Positions 26,700-37,594 of a stretch of DNA of 64,000 nucleotides are shown here, piece by piece. This DNA comes from Rhodobacter calidifons (lineage in GTDB: Bacteria; Pseudomonadota; Alphaproteobacteria; Rhodobacterales; Rhodobacteraceae). The stretch lies in assembly GCF_011174775.1 (NCBI RefSeq), contig NZ_JAANHS010000001.1:1-64000 (forward strand), read 5' to 3'. A program made the translations under genes and the position numbers. The notes under the pieces were generated by a model. The model worked only from the letters and a program-made list of their open reading frames with translations, did not search any database and was not told the origin of the DNA. Position 1 is the first letter of the stretch. Every line of letters begins with the position of its first letter.

Positions 26700-27628
26700 C
26701 ACTGCGTCTCCAGCGGCACGGGGGCAACGCCCAGTTCGGCCGCGATCTCGGCATTCATCCGGGCGCGTTCCTCTTCCGACTTGAAGCGGACGTAGTGCAG
26801 GCGGGGGAAACGGCTCATCAGGCTTTCCATGCCCTGCGTGGGGCGCGAATGGGCCAGCACGATCAGGGGGCGGCCGGGGTGCGGCGTGGCTGCCGCCGCC
26901 CGCAGCGCCGGAAGGTCGTGGGCGTCGCATTCGGCGACCACAGCGCCGAAATCGCGGAACTTGGTGGCGACGTCGCCCACCGTCATCACATCATCCATGG
27001 CGCCGTCGCATTGCTGGCGGTTGACGTCCATCAGCGCCCAGAGATTGTCGATGCCATGATGGGCGGCGGCCTGCACGGCCTCCCAGGTCTGGCCTTCCTG
27101 CACCTCGCCGTCCGACATGAACACGCAGACGCGGCCCGTATGGCCCAGCCGCCTTCGCCCCCAGGCCAGGCCCGCCGCGGTGGAAAGCCCGATCCCGAGC
27201 GTACCGTTGTGCACCTCCATGCCGGGGCTGTGTTCGGCCCCGATCATCTCGACCGAGGAACCGTCGCGATTGAACATCTCCAGCCCCTCGGGCGCCATGC
27301 GGCCGACCTCGATCAGGCAGGCGTAGGCGACAAGGGCGTAATGGGCGGGGGCGATGAACAGCCGGTCGTGCACCGCGTCGAAGGGGCCGTTGTAGCCCGC
27401 CCCGGTGCGATAGCCGGGATTGGCAGCCGAGGGCACGCCGGCGAAGGGCGGCGGCACCAGGGGCATGGTCGAGGGGCCGAGGTTCAGCGCCTCGTTGTAC
27501 AGGAAGGCAAGCTGTTCCGCCGCGGAACAGGCCTGGCTCAGATAGCCGCCGTTGTTGCGGATCGTGTGTTCGAAGACGCGGGCGCGGATGCCGCGGGCGA
27601 CCTCTTCGGTGGACTTCTCGTTGCGCAA
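26699..27628 (-). CDS. Transketolase-like protein, N-terminal (ThDP-binding) subunit
   Basis: A 309-residue protein carrying the diphosphate-binding half of transketolase. The ThDP/Mg motif is MSDGEVQEGQTWEAVQAAAHHGIDNLWALMDVNRQQ (GDGE...NxQ type). EHSPGMEVHNGTLGIGLSTAAGLAWG precedes it. It has an unusual insert near residues 50-90 (STMPLVPPPFAGVPSAANPGYRTGAGYNGP) not found in housekeeping transketolase. It follows the substrate-binding-protein gene after a hairpin and is coupled to the C-terminal subunit. The two should form one heteromeric enzyme that transfers or releases a two-carbon unit from a ketose phosphate. Confidence 0.93.
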   Translation of the reverse strand: MRNEKSTEEVARGIRARVFEHTIRNNGGYLSQACSAAEQLAFLYNEALNLGPSTMPLVPPPFAGVPSAANPGYRTGAGYNGPFDAVHDRLFIAPAHYALVAYACLIEVGRMAPEGLEMFNRDGSSVEMIGAEHSPGMEVHNGTLGIGLSTAAGLAWGRRRLGHTGRVCVFMSDGEVQEGQTWEAVQAAAHHGIDNLWALMDVNRQQCDGAMDDVMTVGDVATKFRDFGAVVAECDAHDLPALRAAAATPHPGRPLIVLAHSRPTQGMESLMSRFPRLHYVRFKSEEERARMNAEIAAELGVAPVPLETQ

Positions 27629-27652
27629 GGGCTTCTCCGGTCGGCAGGGTCA

Positions 27653-27675
27653 GGGCGGGCCGATGCGGCCCGCCC
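27653..27675 (-). terminator. Intra-operon GC hairpin after the binding-protein gene
   Basis: GGGCGGGCC and GGCCCGCCC form a 9-bp stem with a 5-nt loop between the binding-protein gene and the transketolase genes. There is no T-run. In importer operons such hairpins commonly stabilise the binding-protein message so that this protein exceeds its partners. Confidence 0.55.
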
Positions 27676-27685
27676 CGTTCGGGTC

Positions 27686-28723
27686 TCAGCGCGGCGGCAG
27701 CTTCATCCAGGGCGTCATCGCCACATCGGCATGGGCGAAGGCGGGAAGCTTCGCGCCCAGCTCCTCCATGTTCTTGATGTCCAGCTCGTTCAGCATCGCC
27801 TGGGTGATCAGCGTCGGCGGCACGATGACCTGCGGCCCCGGATCCTCGCCCGCCAGCAGCATGGCCAGCGCGCGGACCGAGACCTCGCCCACCACCGCCG
27901 GGTTCGTGGCGGCCGTCGCCTTCCAGGCCGAGCCGGGCTCGCGCATCAGCTGGATGTCGGCTGTCGAGATGTCGGCCGAATAGATCGAGACCTGGCCGGA
28001 CATGCCGGCTTCGTCCACCGCGATCTTCACGCCCTTGGCGAATTCGTCATAGGGCGCGAACATCACCTGGATGTTCGGATTGGCCGACAGGACCGAACGG
28101 GCCTGGTTGGCCACCGAATTCGCGATCGGGTTGTCCAGCGTGCCGAACATGGCGACCTCGTTGATGCCGGGATTGTCGGCCTTGACCTTCTTCCAGGTCT
28201 CGTCGCGGCGGTCGAGCGGCGCGATGCCCGGAACATAGACGTAACCCGCCACGAAACTGTTGCCGTTGTCGGCCAGCGCCGCCTCCAGAGCCAGCCGCGC
28301 CAGGTCGCGGTCGGACTGTTCGATCTGCGGGATCTTCGGGTTCTCCACATTGACGTCGAAGGCCACGACCTTGATGCCCGCATCCACCGCGCGCTGGGCG
28401 GCCTCCTTCATCGACTCGGTCAGGCCGTGCTGGATGATGATGCCGTCCACGCCCAGCGCGATGGCCTGATCCACCATGTCCGCCTGAAGCGCGGCATCCT
28501 GGCGGCTGTCGAAGACCTGAAGGTTCACGCCCAGCGCGGCGGCCTGCTTCTCCACGCCCGAAAGATACGCCTGGAAGAAGTCGCCGGTGGACAGATAGCG
28601 CACCAGCGCGATGTTCACCTGGCCCGGATTGTCGAAAGGCGCAGGCGCATCCTGGGCAAGGGCGAGCGAGGGCGCAAGCGCCACGCTGGCGGCAAGGGCT
28701 GCGAAAGTCCGTCTGGAGATCAT
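27686..28723 (-). CDS. Sugar ABC transporter, periplasmic substrate-binding protein (RbsB-like)
   Basis: A 345-residue periplasmic binding protein with a Tat-like signal (MISRRTFAALAASVALAPSLALA; twin Arg after Ser). The mature part is a two-lobe ribose-type fold: VNIALVRYLSTGDFFQAYLSGVEKQAAALGVNLQVFDSRQDAALQADMVDQAIALGVDGIII is lobe 1, and DEAGMSGQVSIYSADISTADIQLM lies near the second hinge. The start has a strong GGAGGAAC ribosome site. It should capture the pentose-like substrate of the cluster. The family also includes autoinducer-2 and nucleoside binders, so the ligand is uncertain. Confidence 0.93.
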   Translation of the reverse strand: MISRRTFAALAASVALAPSLALAQDAPAPFDNPGQVNIALVRYLSTGDFFQAYLSGVEKQAAALGVNLQVFDSRQDAALQADMVDQAIALGVDGIIIQHGLTESMKEAAQRAVDAGIKVVAFDVNVENPKIPQIEQSDRDLARLALEAALADNGNSFVAGYVYVPGIAPLDRRDETWKKVKADNPGINEVAMFGTLDNPIANSVANQARSVLSANPNIQVMFAPYDEFAKGVKIAVDEAGMSGQVSIYSADISTADIQLMREPGSAWKATAATNPAVVGEVSVRALAMLLAGEDPGPQVIVPPTLITQAMLNELDIKNMEELGAKLPAFAHADVAMTPWMKLPPR

Positions 28724-28793
28724 CGGTTCCTCCCATTTCTCCGTTGTGTCAGGCACCGGCGGGCGCTTCTTCTGTCGCTGTGCGCCGGCTGTC

Positions 28794-29803
28794 TCATCGG
28801 CGCGCCCGGCCAGAGCGGCCGGACAACGCGAAGGTGAAGACAAGGGCGACGACAAGCACGGCGCCCTTGATGAAATCCTGGGTGTAATAGGGGGCATTCA
28901 GCATGGTCAGGCCCTGAAGCAGGATGCCCACGAACAGCGCGCCCACCGCCGTTCCGAAGGCGTTCGGCTTGGCCGCCCCCAGCACGGCAAAGCCGATCAG
29001 CGCGGCGGCCACCGCATCGAGCAGCAGGTTGTTGCCCGAGGCCACATCGCCCCTGCCCAGCCGGGCCGCCAGCAGGATCCCCCCGAGCGAGGCCATGACG
29101 CCCGAGATCACATAGGCCAGCACGCGATAGCCCGCGACGTTGATGCCTGCCAGCGCCGCCGCCTGCGCGTTCGAGCCGATCGCATACATCACCCGCCCGT
29201 GGCGCGTCAGCTCCAGAAAGACCCAGGTCAGCACCGCGATGACCACCAGAACCACGACCGAAAGCGGCACGAGGTCGGGCAGGATGAAGTCGATCCGGTG
29301 GCGCCCCAGCATCAGGAACTCGGGGGCGAAGGTGCCGGTGGCGGTGCGCCCGTCAGCCAACACCATGCCGGTAGAGATCGAATTGCCCGCGGTGGGAATG
29401 CGCTGAAGCCCGACCAGCAGGAACATCATGCCAAGGGTCGCCAGAAGATCGGGCACGCGCATCTTCACGATCAGGAGGCCGTTGATCAGCCCGACCGCCG
29501 CCCCCATCAGCAGGCACAGGACGACCGCCGTCAGCGCCCCCATCTCCCAGATCACCATCACATAGGCCGACAGCATCATGGCCGATGTCGCGACCGCCCC
29601 GATCGACAGGTCGAAGCCGTCCACCACCAGGGTCGCGGTGACGCCCAGCGCCAGAATGCCGGTGATCGCCACCGATTGCAGGATGAAGACCGCGCTCTGC
29701 GGCGACAGGAACGCGGGTTTCAGCACCGAAAAGACCACGATCATTCCGGCCATCAGCAGAAGAAAGCCGTAGCGGATCGCAAGATCGGTGGGGGACAGGG
29801 ATG

Positions 29804-29807
<4 letters not shown>
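28794..29807 (-). CDS. Sugar ABC transporter permease (RbsC-like)
   Basis: A 337-residue integral membrane protein with about ten hydrophobic segments, of the BPD_transp_2 (ribose/galactose) family. GVTATLVVDGFDLSIGAVATSAMMLSAYV is the characteristic second block (normally DLSVG), and ARLGRGDVASGNNLLLDAVAAALIGFAVLGA contains the conserved loop near the ATPase contact. Its start overlaps the ATPase stop by ATGA. It forms the membrane channel of the importer. Confidence 0.93.
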
Positions 29808-31318
<1,511 letters not shown>

Positions 31319-31361
31319 GCCCTTCCTCGCTCCCGACCGATACGCTACGCCCGGATCATCA

Positions 31362-31383
31362 TTTGTCAATACTATTTGACATA
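31362..31383. promoter_or_regulatory. Operator-like inverted repeat between the importer operon and mtnK
   Basis: TGTCAA-N6-TTGACA, embedded in TTTGTCAATACTATTTGACA. Each arm is also a consensus-like -35 hexamer (TTGACA) for one of the two divergent transcription units, so a bound regulator would block or remodel both. A related sequence, read on the other strand as TTTTGTCAGATACTGTTGTC, lies at 34801-34823 next to the SorC-family regulator gene. That makes this the likely SorC-family binding site of the cluster. Confidence 0.7.
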
Positions 31384-31436
31384 TGATGCAATCTTGGAAA
31401 TTCTGACGGCGGAGGAGCAGCAAGGGAGGATGCGGG

Positions 31437-32702
31437 ATGAGCGCCGAAACCTATGTCGCCTTGACGCCGGCAAGCCTGTCGGCCCGGCTCGGGGACCTGG
31501 CGGTCCTGCGCGAGAGGGTCGGGCCACCAGAGGGCTGGCAGGTGCGCGAGGTGGGCGACGGCAACCTGAACCTCGTGTTCATCGTCACGGGCGCCGCAGG
31601 TCAGGCGGTGGTCAAGCAGGCGCTGCCCTATGTGCGGCTGGTGGGTGAAAGCTGGCCGCTGCCCTTGAAACGGTCGTTCTTCGAATACAACGCGCTGATC
31701 CGGCAGGCGGCGCGCGATCCCGGCTCGGTCCCGGCGGTCTGGCATTTCGACGAGGCGCAAGCGATCGTGGTGATGGAATATCTGACCCCCCATGTGATCC
31801 TGCGCCATGCGCTGATCGAGGGGCGGCGGGTGGCGGGCCTTGGCGAAAGGCTGGGCGAATTCTGCGCACGCACCCTGTTCCGCGGGTCCGACCTCTCGAT
31901 GCCCGCCGCGGCGAAGAAGGCGGATCTGGCGCTGTTTGCGGGCAATGTCGAGCTTTGCGACATCACCGAGAACCTCGTGTTCTCGGACCCCTACTTCGCC
32001 GCGCCGATGAACCGGCACACGCCGGGGCTGGACGGCATCGTGGCGCGGCTGAGGGGGGACCTTTCGCTGAAGGTGGCGGCGCAGCATCTGAAGATGGCCT
32101 TCACCTCGCGCGGCGAGACGCTGCTGCACGGCGACCTGCATACCGGCTCCATCATGGTGACCGACACCGAGACCCGGGTGATCGACCCGGAATTCGCCAC
32201 CTACGGGCCAATGGGTTTCGACGTCGGCATGCTGATCGCCAATTTCCTGATGGCGCATTTCAGCCAGCCGGGGCACGAATCGGCGCCGGGGGACAGGGCA
32301 GAGCATCAGGGCTGGCTCTTGTCGGTGCTCGAGACCCTCTGGCGCAGCTTCGCGGCCGAGTTCGGCCATCTGTGGCGCACCGAACGGCGCGGCATCCTGT
32401 ATCAGGCCAGTCTTTACGAGGATCAGGGCCATGGCCTGGCCTCCGAACAGGCGCTGGCCGATCTGCTGGGCCGGATCTGGACCGACGCGCTCGGCTTCTG
32501 CGGGATCGAGATGCACCGCCGCATCCTGGGCCTTGCGCACAACGCCGATTTCGAGCGCATCGCCGACGAAGGCCGCCGCGCCGCCTGCGAGGCACGCGCC
32601 CTGGCCATGGGGCGGCAGCTGATGCTGGGGGCCTGTGCGATCCGCGGGATCGACGCCGTGACGGCCATGGCGCGGCGGATGGACAAGGAGGATCACCTGT
32701 GA
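31437..32702 (+). CDS. mtnK: S-methyl-5-thioribose kinase family protein (MtnK/DrdK-like)
   Basis: A 421-residue small-molecule kinase with the protein-kinase-like fold. The ATP-side sequence [24 protein letters not shown] contains the conserved Lys pair of MtnK. The catalytic loop reads [16 protein letters not shown] and the metal loop [19 protein letters not shown]; both are MtnK hallmarks. The enzyme phosphorylates C1 of 5-methylthioribose or 5-deoxyribose. It is coupled to mtnA by a GTGA overlap. With the ribose-type importer it would act on an imported free sugar, since no MtnP phosphorylase is in the window. Confidence 0.92.
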   Translation: MSAETYVALTPASLSARLGDLAVLRERVGPPEGWQVREVGDGNLNLVFIVTGAAGQAVVKQALPYVRLVGESWPLPLKRSFFEYNALIRQAARDPGSVPAVWHFDEAQAIVVMEYLTPHVILRHALIEGRRVAGLGERLGEFCARTLFRGSDLSMPAAAKKADLALFAGNVELCDITENLVFSDPYFAAPMNRHTPGLDGIVARLRGDLSLKVAAQHLKMAFTSRGETLLHGDLHTGSIMVTDTETRVIDPEFATYGPMGFDVGMLIANFLMAHFSQPGHESAPGDRAEHQGWLLSVLETLWRSFAAEFGHLWRTERRGILYQASLYEDQGHGLASEQALADLLGRIWTDALGFCGIEMHRRILGLAHNADFERIADEGRRAACEARALAMGRQLMLGACAIRGIDAVTAMARRMDKEDHL

Positions 32703-33799
32703 AGATCGACGGCACGCCCTATCGCACCATCTGGCAGGATGCGGATGGCACGGTGAACATCATCGACCAGCGCTGGCTGCCGCACGAGCTGCGCATCGTG
32801 CCCCTGCGCGACAGGGCCGAATTCGCCACCGCGATCCGCGACATGTGGGTGCGCGGTGCGCCGCTGATCGGGGCGACGGCGGCCTGGGGCATGGCGGTGC
32901 AGATGGCAGATGATCCCTCGGACGCCGCGCTGGACGAAACCTGGGCGGTGCTGCACGAGACGCGCCCCACCGCGATCAACCTGCGTTGGGCCCTGGACGA
33001 GATGCGCCGCCTGCTTGCCCCCCTGCCGCCTGCCGAGCGCGCCCGCGCCGCAGCCCACCGCGCGGCGCAGATCTGCGACGAGGATGTGGAAATCAACCGC
33101 CGCATCGGCCTGCACGGGTTGCAGATCATCCGCGAGATCGCCGCACGCAAGGGCGGCGGCCCGGTGAACATCCTGACCCATTGCAACGCAGGCTGGCTGG
33201 CGACGGTGGACTGGGGCACTGCCACCAGCCCGATCTACCACGCCGATGCCGAGGGCATCCCCGTGCACGTCTTCGTGGACGAAACCCGCCCCCGCAACCA
33301 GGGCGCGCAACTGACGGCCTGGGAGCTGAACAGCCACGGCATCAGCCACGACCTGATCGTGGACAATGCCGGCGGCCATCTGATGCAGCACGGCGAGGTG
33401 GACATGGTGATCGTCGGCACCGACCGCACCACCGCGCGCGGCGATGTCTGCAACAAGATCGGCACCTATCTCAAGGCTCTGGCGGCGCGGGCGAACGGGG
33501 TGCCCTTCTATGTGGCCCTGCCCTCGCCCACCATCGACTGGCGCGTGCGCGACGGGGTGCGGGAAATCCCGATCGAGGAACGCGGCGCGGGTGAAGTGAC
33601 CATGGTCCAAGGCCGCGGCCCGGACGGTCGGATCGTGCATGTCCGGATCTCGCCCGACGGCACCGGCGCGCGCAACCCCGCCTTCGACGTGACGCCGGCC
33701 GAACTGGTGACGGGCCTGCTGACCGAACGCGGCCTGTGCCCCGCGACCGAAGCGGGCCTCGCCGCGATGTTCGGCGACCTGAAGGCGGCTGCCACCTGA
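32699..33799 (+). CDS. mtnA: S-methyl-5-thioribose-1-phosphate isomerase family protein (MtnA/DrdI-like)
   Basis: A 366-residue eIF2B-like isomerase that converts an aldose 1-phosphate to a ketose 1-phosphate. Seen: [37 protein letters not shown] (with the catalytic Cys), [54 protein letters not shown] (with the catalytic Asp). The start is GTG inside the mtnK stop. Its product, a 5-substituted ribulose 1-phosphate, is the plausible substrate of either the RhaD-type aldolase or the RuBisCO-like protein of the same island. Confidence 0.95.
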   Translation: MKIDGTPYRTIWQDADGTVNIIDQRWLPHELRIVPLRDRAEFATAIRDMWVRGAPLIGATAAWGMAVQMADDPSDAALDETWAVLHETRPTAINLRWALDEMRRLLAPLPPAERARAAAHRAAQICDEDVEINRRIGLHGLQIIREIAARKGGGPVNILTHCNAGWLATVDWGTATSPIYHADAEGIPVHVFVDETRPRNQGAQLTAWELNSHGISHDLIVDNAGGHLMQHGEVDMVIVGTDRTTARGDVCNKIGTYLKALAARANGVPFYVALPSPTIDWRVRDGVREIPIEERGAGEVTMVQGRGPDGRIVHVRISPDGTGARNPAFDVTPAELVTGLLTERGLCPATEAGLAAMFGDLKAAAT

Positions 33800-33808
33800 A
33801 GGGGCCGG

Positions 33809-34780
33809 TCAGGGGGCGGCCAGCAGCGCCTCGGCCACCGAGGTGGCGGTGACCAGATGCGTGACATAGCCGCCCCGGATCGCCGCGCGCGTCGCTTCCA
33901 CCTTGTCGAGGCCGGGAGTGACCAGGATGCCCATCTCGAGCCCCACCAGCCGCGGCAGGGGCACGCCGATCATCCGGTCCTCCATGGGGCCGGGCAGCTG
34001 GCGGCCCTCGGCGTCGATGAAGCGGCCGCAGATGACGCCGACCGCCCCGTGGCCGACATACCAGTCCAGATCTGCCGGCGTGGCCAGGCCGCTCAGCACG
34101 ATATGACTTTCGGCTGTGGCGGTGCCGACCGAGAACAGAAGCTTGTTCACCGTTTCCAGCTGGTCGAGCTGCGCCTTCAGGATCGGCTCCTCGCGCAGGT
34201 CCGCCGCCAGCACCGCCCGGCTCAGGATCGCGGGCGCGTGCAGGTTCAGACAGCGCGCCCCCAGACGCTGGGCAAGGCGCGTCGAACAGGCCTCGGCCGT
34301 GAAGCCGTAGGGCGTGGCCATCGAGCCCACCAGTTGCAGCACGGCCAGATCCTCGATCCGCGCCGGCTCGACCATCTCGGCCAGTTCATAGACCGTGCGC
34401 CCCCAGGCCACCCCCAGCCGGTCGCCCGGCGCGATCAGATCGGGCAGCCAGTTCGCCGCGCCCCGCACCACGCGCAGGAACCCTTCCTCGGTCCCCGTCC
34501 CCTCGTCCGGGATCACATAGGATCCCTGGAGCCCGAAGCGGTGGTTCAGCGCCAGCGCAAGCCGATGCGTGGTGAAGGCCGGGGCGGCCAGCGTGATGCG
34601 GATCAACCCCTTCTCGCGCGCTTCCTGAAGGTAGTTCACCACGGTCGCGCGCGAAATGCCCAGCGCGGCGGCGATCTCCTGCTGGTTCTGCCCGTCCTCG
34701 TAATACATCCAGGCGACCTGGATCACGGCATTCTCGCCGCTCACCTGCGCCAGGTTGCGCCGCCGTGTCTGACCGCCCAT
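33809..34780 (-). CDS. SorC/DeoR-family sugar-responsive transcriptional regulator
   Basis: A 323-residue regulator. The N-terminal helix-turn-helix is VAWMYYEDGQNQQEIAAALGISRATVVNYLQEAREKGLI. The rest is the SorC sugar-phosphate-binding domain (GDRLGVAWGRTVYELAEMV, GFTAEACSTRLAQRLGA, VGHGAVGVICGRFIDAEG). SorC proteins respond to phosphorylated sugars. It converges on mtnA (9 bp apart) and is divergent from the aldolase gene, with an operator-like element in the gap. It is the obvious regulator of the whole island. Confidence 0.93.
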   Translation of the reverse strand: MGGQTRRRNLAQVSGENAVIQVAWMYYEDGQNQQEIAAALGISRATVVNYLQEAREKGLIRITLAAPAFTTHRLALALNHRFGLQGSYVIPDEGTGTEEGFLRVVRGAANWLPDLIAPGDRLGVAWGRTVYELAEMVEPARIEDLAVLQLVGSMATPYGFTAEACSTRLAQRLGARCLNLHAPAILSRAVLAADLREEPILKAQLDQLETVNKLLFSVGTATAESHIVLSGLATPADLDWYVGHGAVGVICGRFIDAEGRQLPGPMEDRMIGVPLPRLVGLEMGILVTPGLDKVEATRAAIRGGYVTHLVTATSVAEALLAAP

Positions 34781-34800
34781 CCGCGCCCCTTCATTTGATC

Positions 34801-34830
34801 TTTGACAACAGTATCTGACAAAAGTAGAAA
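34801..34830 (+). promoter_or_regulatory. Promoter with operator-like element ahead of the aldolase/SDR gene
   Basis: TTGACA (from 34802) and TAGAAA (from 34825) are spaced by exactly 17 bp. The spacer and -35 together form TTTGACAACAGTATCTGACA, which on the opposite strand aligns with the operator at 31362-31383 (shared TTTGTCA...ATACT..TTG core). It is placed to control both the aldolase/dehydrogenase gene and the divergent SorC regulator. Confidence 0.65.
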
Positions 34831-34906
34831 TTCCAAGCGCCGGTCGCCTGTTCCGTCTGACAAGACCGACACCGCGCCGACCGTCAAGCCTTAGCAGGAG
34901 ACTCCG

Positions 34907-36967
34907 ATGATCGCCAATCTCTGGACCGACGCCGAGGCTGACGCCTTCCTGTCCGATGCCGGGACCGACCCGCGTGCGCGCGATCTGGCGCTGCGGGTCT
35001 ATACCTCGCGCCTGATCGGCCGCGACCCGGATCTGGTGATGCACGGGGGCGGCAACACCTCGCTCAAGTCCACGGCGGTGGACGTTTTCGGCGAAGAGGT
35101 CGCGGTGCTGCACATCAAGGGCTCCGGCTGGGATCTTGAGACGATCGAGGCACGCGGCCTGCCGGCGGTGCGGCTTCAGCCGCTGATGCAGTTGCGCAGC
35201 CTGCCGGCCCTGTCGGATGAAGCCATGGTCAATGTCCAGCGGCTGAACCTGCTGGACCCCTCCGCCCCGAACCCTTCGGTCGAGACGCTCCTGCACGCCT
35301 GGATCCCGCACAAGGTGGTGGACCACACCCACGCCACGGCCTTTCTGGTGCTGGCCAACCTGCCCGAGGTCGCCGCCGTCACGCGCGAGCTGTTCGGCGA
35401 CCGGCTGACGCTGGTGCCCTATGTCATGCCCGGCTTTGCCCTGGCCAAGGCCGCGGCCGAAGCCTTCGACCGCAACCCCGAAGCCGAGGGCCTTCTGCTT
35501 GTGAACCACGGCCATTTCGCCTGGGGGCCGGACGCCAGGTCCAGCTACGACCGCCTCATCGCCCATACCAACCTGGTCGAGGCCTGGCTGGCCGACCGCC
35601 GCCCTGCCCCGCTGGTCCCGGCCGCCGCCCTGCCTGCCGCCAAGGCCGCGCCCGTCCTGTCGGCCCTGCGCGGGGCGCTGGCCTCGGTCCTGCCCGAGAC
35701 CGCGCCTCTGCCCGTGCTCGACCTGCGCTCGGGCGACGGCGAACGCGCCTTCTGCGCCCGCCCGGACCTGGAGGATCTGGCCACCCGCGGGGTCGCGACC
35801 CCGGATCATGTGATCCGCACCAGGGGCGAGGTCCTGGTGCTGCGGCGCGCAGCGCAGGAACCTGCGGCGATGCGCGCGGCGGTGGCCGCCTGGGCCGACC
35901 GCTATCGCGCCTGGTTCGACACCTACGCTCCACGCGCCGCCGAGCCCAAGACGATGCTGGCCCCGATGCCGGGACTGGTCTGGCTGGAAGGCGCGGGCAT
36001 CCTGGGCGTGGGGGCGACGGCGGCGGCGGCGCGGATCGCGGCGGATATCGGCTGCCAGTCGGCCCGCGTGCGCGCGGATGGCGAGGCAGCGGGCGGGTTC
36101 CGGCCCATCGGGCCGAAGGATCTGTTCGACATGGAATACTGGTCGCTGGAACAGGCCAAGCTGGGCAGCGGCAAGCCCCCTGCCCTTCAGGGCCGGATCG
36201 TGCTGGTCACGGGCGGGGCCGGGGCGATCGGCCTGGCCACGGCCCGCGCCTTTGCCGGGCAGGGGGCCAGCCTGTTCCTGGTGGATCGCCCCGGCGAGGC
36301 GCTGGAGGCCGCGCTGGCCGCGCTTGGCCGCGACCACGCCGGCCACGGCTGCGACATCACCGCACCCGGCGCGGCGGCCGAGGCGGTCGCGGCCTGCGCG
36401 GCGCGCTTCGGGGGCTTGGACATCCTGATCTCCAACGCCGGGGCCGCCGTCACCGGCGACATCGCCACGCTGGACGACCGGGCCCTGCGCGACAGTTTCG
36501 AGCTCAACTTCTTCGCCCATCTGGCCTTTTCCCAGGCCGCCATCGCCCTCTTCCGCGCACAGGCGGCCGGGCGCGGGGCGCGCGGGGCGGAACCGGGGCA
36601 GATCCTGTTCAATGTCTCGAAACAGGCGGTGAACCCCGGTCGCGGTTTCGGCGCCTACGGGCTGCCCAAGGCCACCACCTTCTTCCTGCTGCGCCAGCTT
36701 GCGCTGGAACTGGGCGGCGAGGGGATCCGGGTCAACGGCATCAACGCCGACCGCATCCGCTCGGGCCTCCTGTCGCCCGAGATGATCGCAGCCCGCTCGG
36801 CCGCGCGCGGGGTGGACGAGGCCGCCTATATGTCCGGCAACCTGCTACGCGCCGAGGTCGAGGCGCGCCATGTCGCCGAGGCTTTCGTGATGCTGGCCAG
36901 GGCCGAACGCACCACGGGGCATGTGATGACCGTGGACGGGGGCAACATCGAGGCCGCCCTGCGTTAA
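34907..36967 (+). CDS. Bifunctional class II aldolase / short-chain dehydrogenase (RhaD-SDR type)
   Basis: A 686-residue fusion. About residues 1-400 are a class II (Zn) ketose-1-phosphate aldolase: MHGGGNTSLKS near the start, HAWIPHKVVDHTHATAF with the metal-binding histidines, and VNHGHFAWG. About residues 425-686 are a short-chain dehydrogenase: LVTGGAGAIGLATARAFA cofactor motif, ISNAGAAVTGD, and GAYGLPKATTFF as the YxxxK catalytic pair. The family is known from rhamnulose-1-phosphate cleavage to DHAP plus lactaldehyde. Beside mtnK/mtnA it more likely cleaves 5-deoxy- or 5-methylthioribulose 1-phosphate to DHAP and an aldehyde that the SDR then handles (inference). Confidence 0.9.
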   Translation: MIANLWTDAEADAFLSDAGTDPRARDLALRVYTSRLIGRDPDLVMHGGGNTSLKSTAVDVFGEEVAVLHIKGSGWDLETIEARGLPAVRLQPLMQLRSLPALSDEAMVNVQRLNLLDPSAPNPSVETLLHAWIPHKVVDHTHATAFLVLANLPEVAAVTRELFGDRLTLVPYVMPGFALAKAAAEAFDRNPEAEGLLLVNHGHFAWGPDARSSYDRLIAHTNLVEAWLADRRPAPLVPAAALPAAKAAPVLSALRGALASVLPETAPLPVLDLRSGDGERAFCARPDLEDLATRGVATPDHVIRTRGEVLVLRRAAQEPAAMRAAVAAWADRYRAWFDTYAPRAAEPKTMLAPMPGLVWLEGAGILGVGATAAAARIAADIGCQSARVRADGEAAGGFRPIGPKDLFDMEYWSLEQAKLGSGKPPALQGRIVLVTGGAGAIGLATARAFAGQGASLFLVDRPGEALEAALAALGRDHAGHGCDITAPGAAAEAVAACAARFGGLDILISNAGAAVTGDIATLDDRALRDSFELNFFAHLAFSQAAIALFRAQAAGRGARGAEPGQILFNVSKQAVNPGRGFGAYGLPKATTFFLLRQLALELGGEGIRVNGINADRIRSGLLSPEMIAARSAARGVDEAAYMSGNLLRAEVEARHVAEAFVMLARAERTTGHVMTVDGGNIEAALR

Positions 36968-37378
36968 GCCGGGTTCCGTCGGGGGACCGGCCCGGCGTGG
37001 AAGCTGCTCCCAAGGGCATGGGCCTCCTCGCCGCTGCGGCAGGCGATGCCAGCCGCAGAGCAGCCCACGAAGCCCGCGATCCGCCATGGCTGACGGCCTT
37101 GCAGGCGCGACCGGCGCCGCCGGGCAAGGTTCACGAAGATCGCTGTCATCGCCGCCGCCAGCAGAGACTGGCTCCCCGAGTCCCAAGACAAGATGTTCGG
37201 GGCCGGGAAGGGCGGACCGGCAGCGGGCTGACCTGCCGCAGGGAATGGCTGGGAGAGCGGCGCGAGAGTGAAGTCAAACGTCGTAATATATTGTAAAAAA
37301 ACCGATCTTTTCGGAGTTACCGGGTTTTGAAATGCCGCTTCCCGCTTCCTTTATCAGCAGGGAACGCCCGAACGGGGT
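36968..37378. other. Intergenic DNA without supported gene
   Basis: The stretch between the aldolase fusion and the aqpZ remnant has only short overlapping open frames with no recognisable product. Its distal end (about 37275-37330) is AT-rich and unlike the surroundings. It looks like decayed sequence at the edge of the island. Confidence 0.5.
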
Positions 37379-37594
37379 TCACGAAAGATGACGGGTCTGG
37401 CCGCAATGGCAGGCCACCGAGCTGTTGGTCACGGGGATCGAGATCAGGTGGACGAGCGTCAGCGCGAGGCCGATCGCGATGGGCGCGAAGCCGATGCCAG
37501 GCTCCGGGAAGCCCCTGGCAAGCACGGCACTGCCACAGCCTTCGAACACCCGTCAGAAGGGTCCGAAGAACGCGGCGGAAAGTTTCTTCATCAT
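37379..37594 (-). pseudogene. aqpZ: Aquaporin Z pseudogene with internal deletion
   Basis: Reading the minus strand from ATG gives MMKKLSAAFFGPF, a stop, then [22 protein letters not shown]. This is the aquaporin Z N-terminus ([35 protein letters not shown]), with the usual Trp codon turned into TGA. It then jumps directly to [24 protein letters not shown], the aquaporin fifth helix and the start of the second NPA loop. Over 100 residues between them, including the first NPA motif, are missing, and the frame ends soon after. Nonsense mutation plus internal deletion means it cannot make a channel. Confidence 0.85.

Noticed and set aside
33809-36520. A 903-residue protein reading through the SorC gene from the aldolase region
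   Set aside because: Only the last 323 residues are regulator-like. The upstream part is antisense to the aldolase/SDR gene.
36964-37191. Small minus-strand protein (about 75 residues) next to the aqpZ remnant
   Set aside because: No ribosome site, no recognisable family, and an Arg/Gly/Ala-biased composition.
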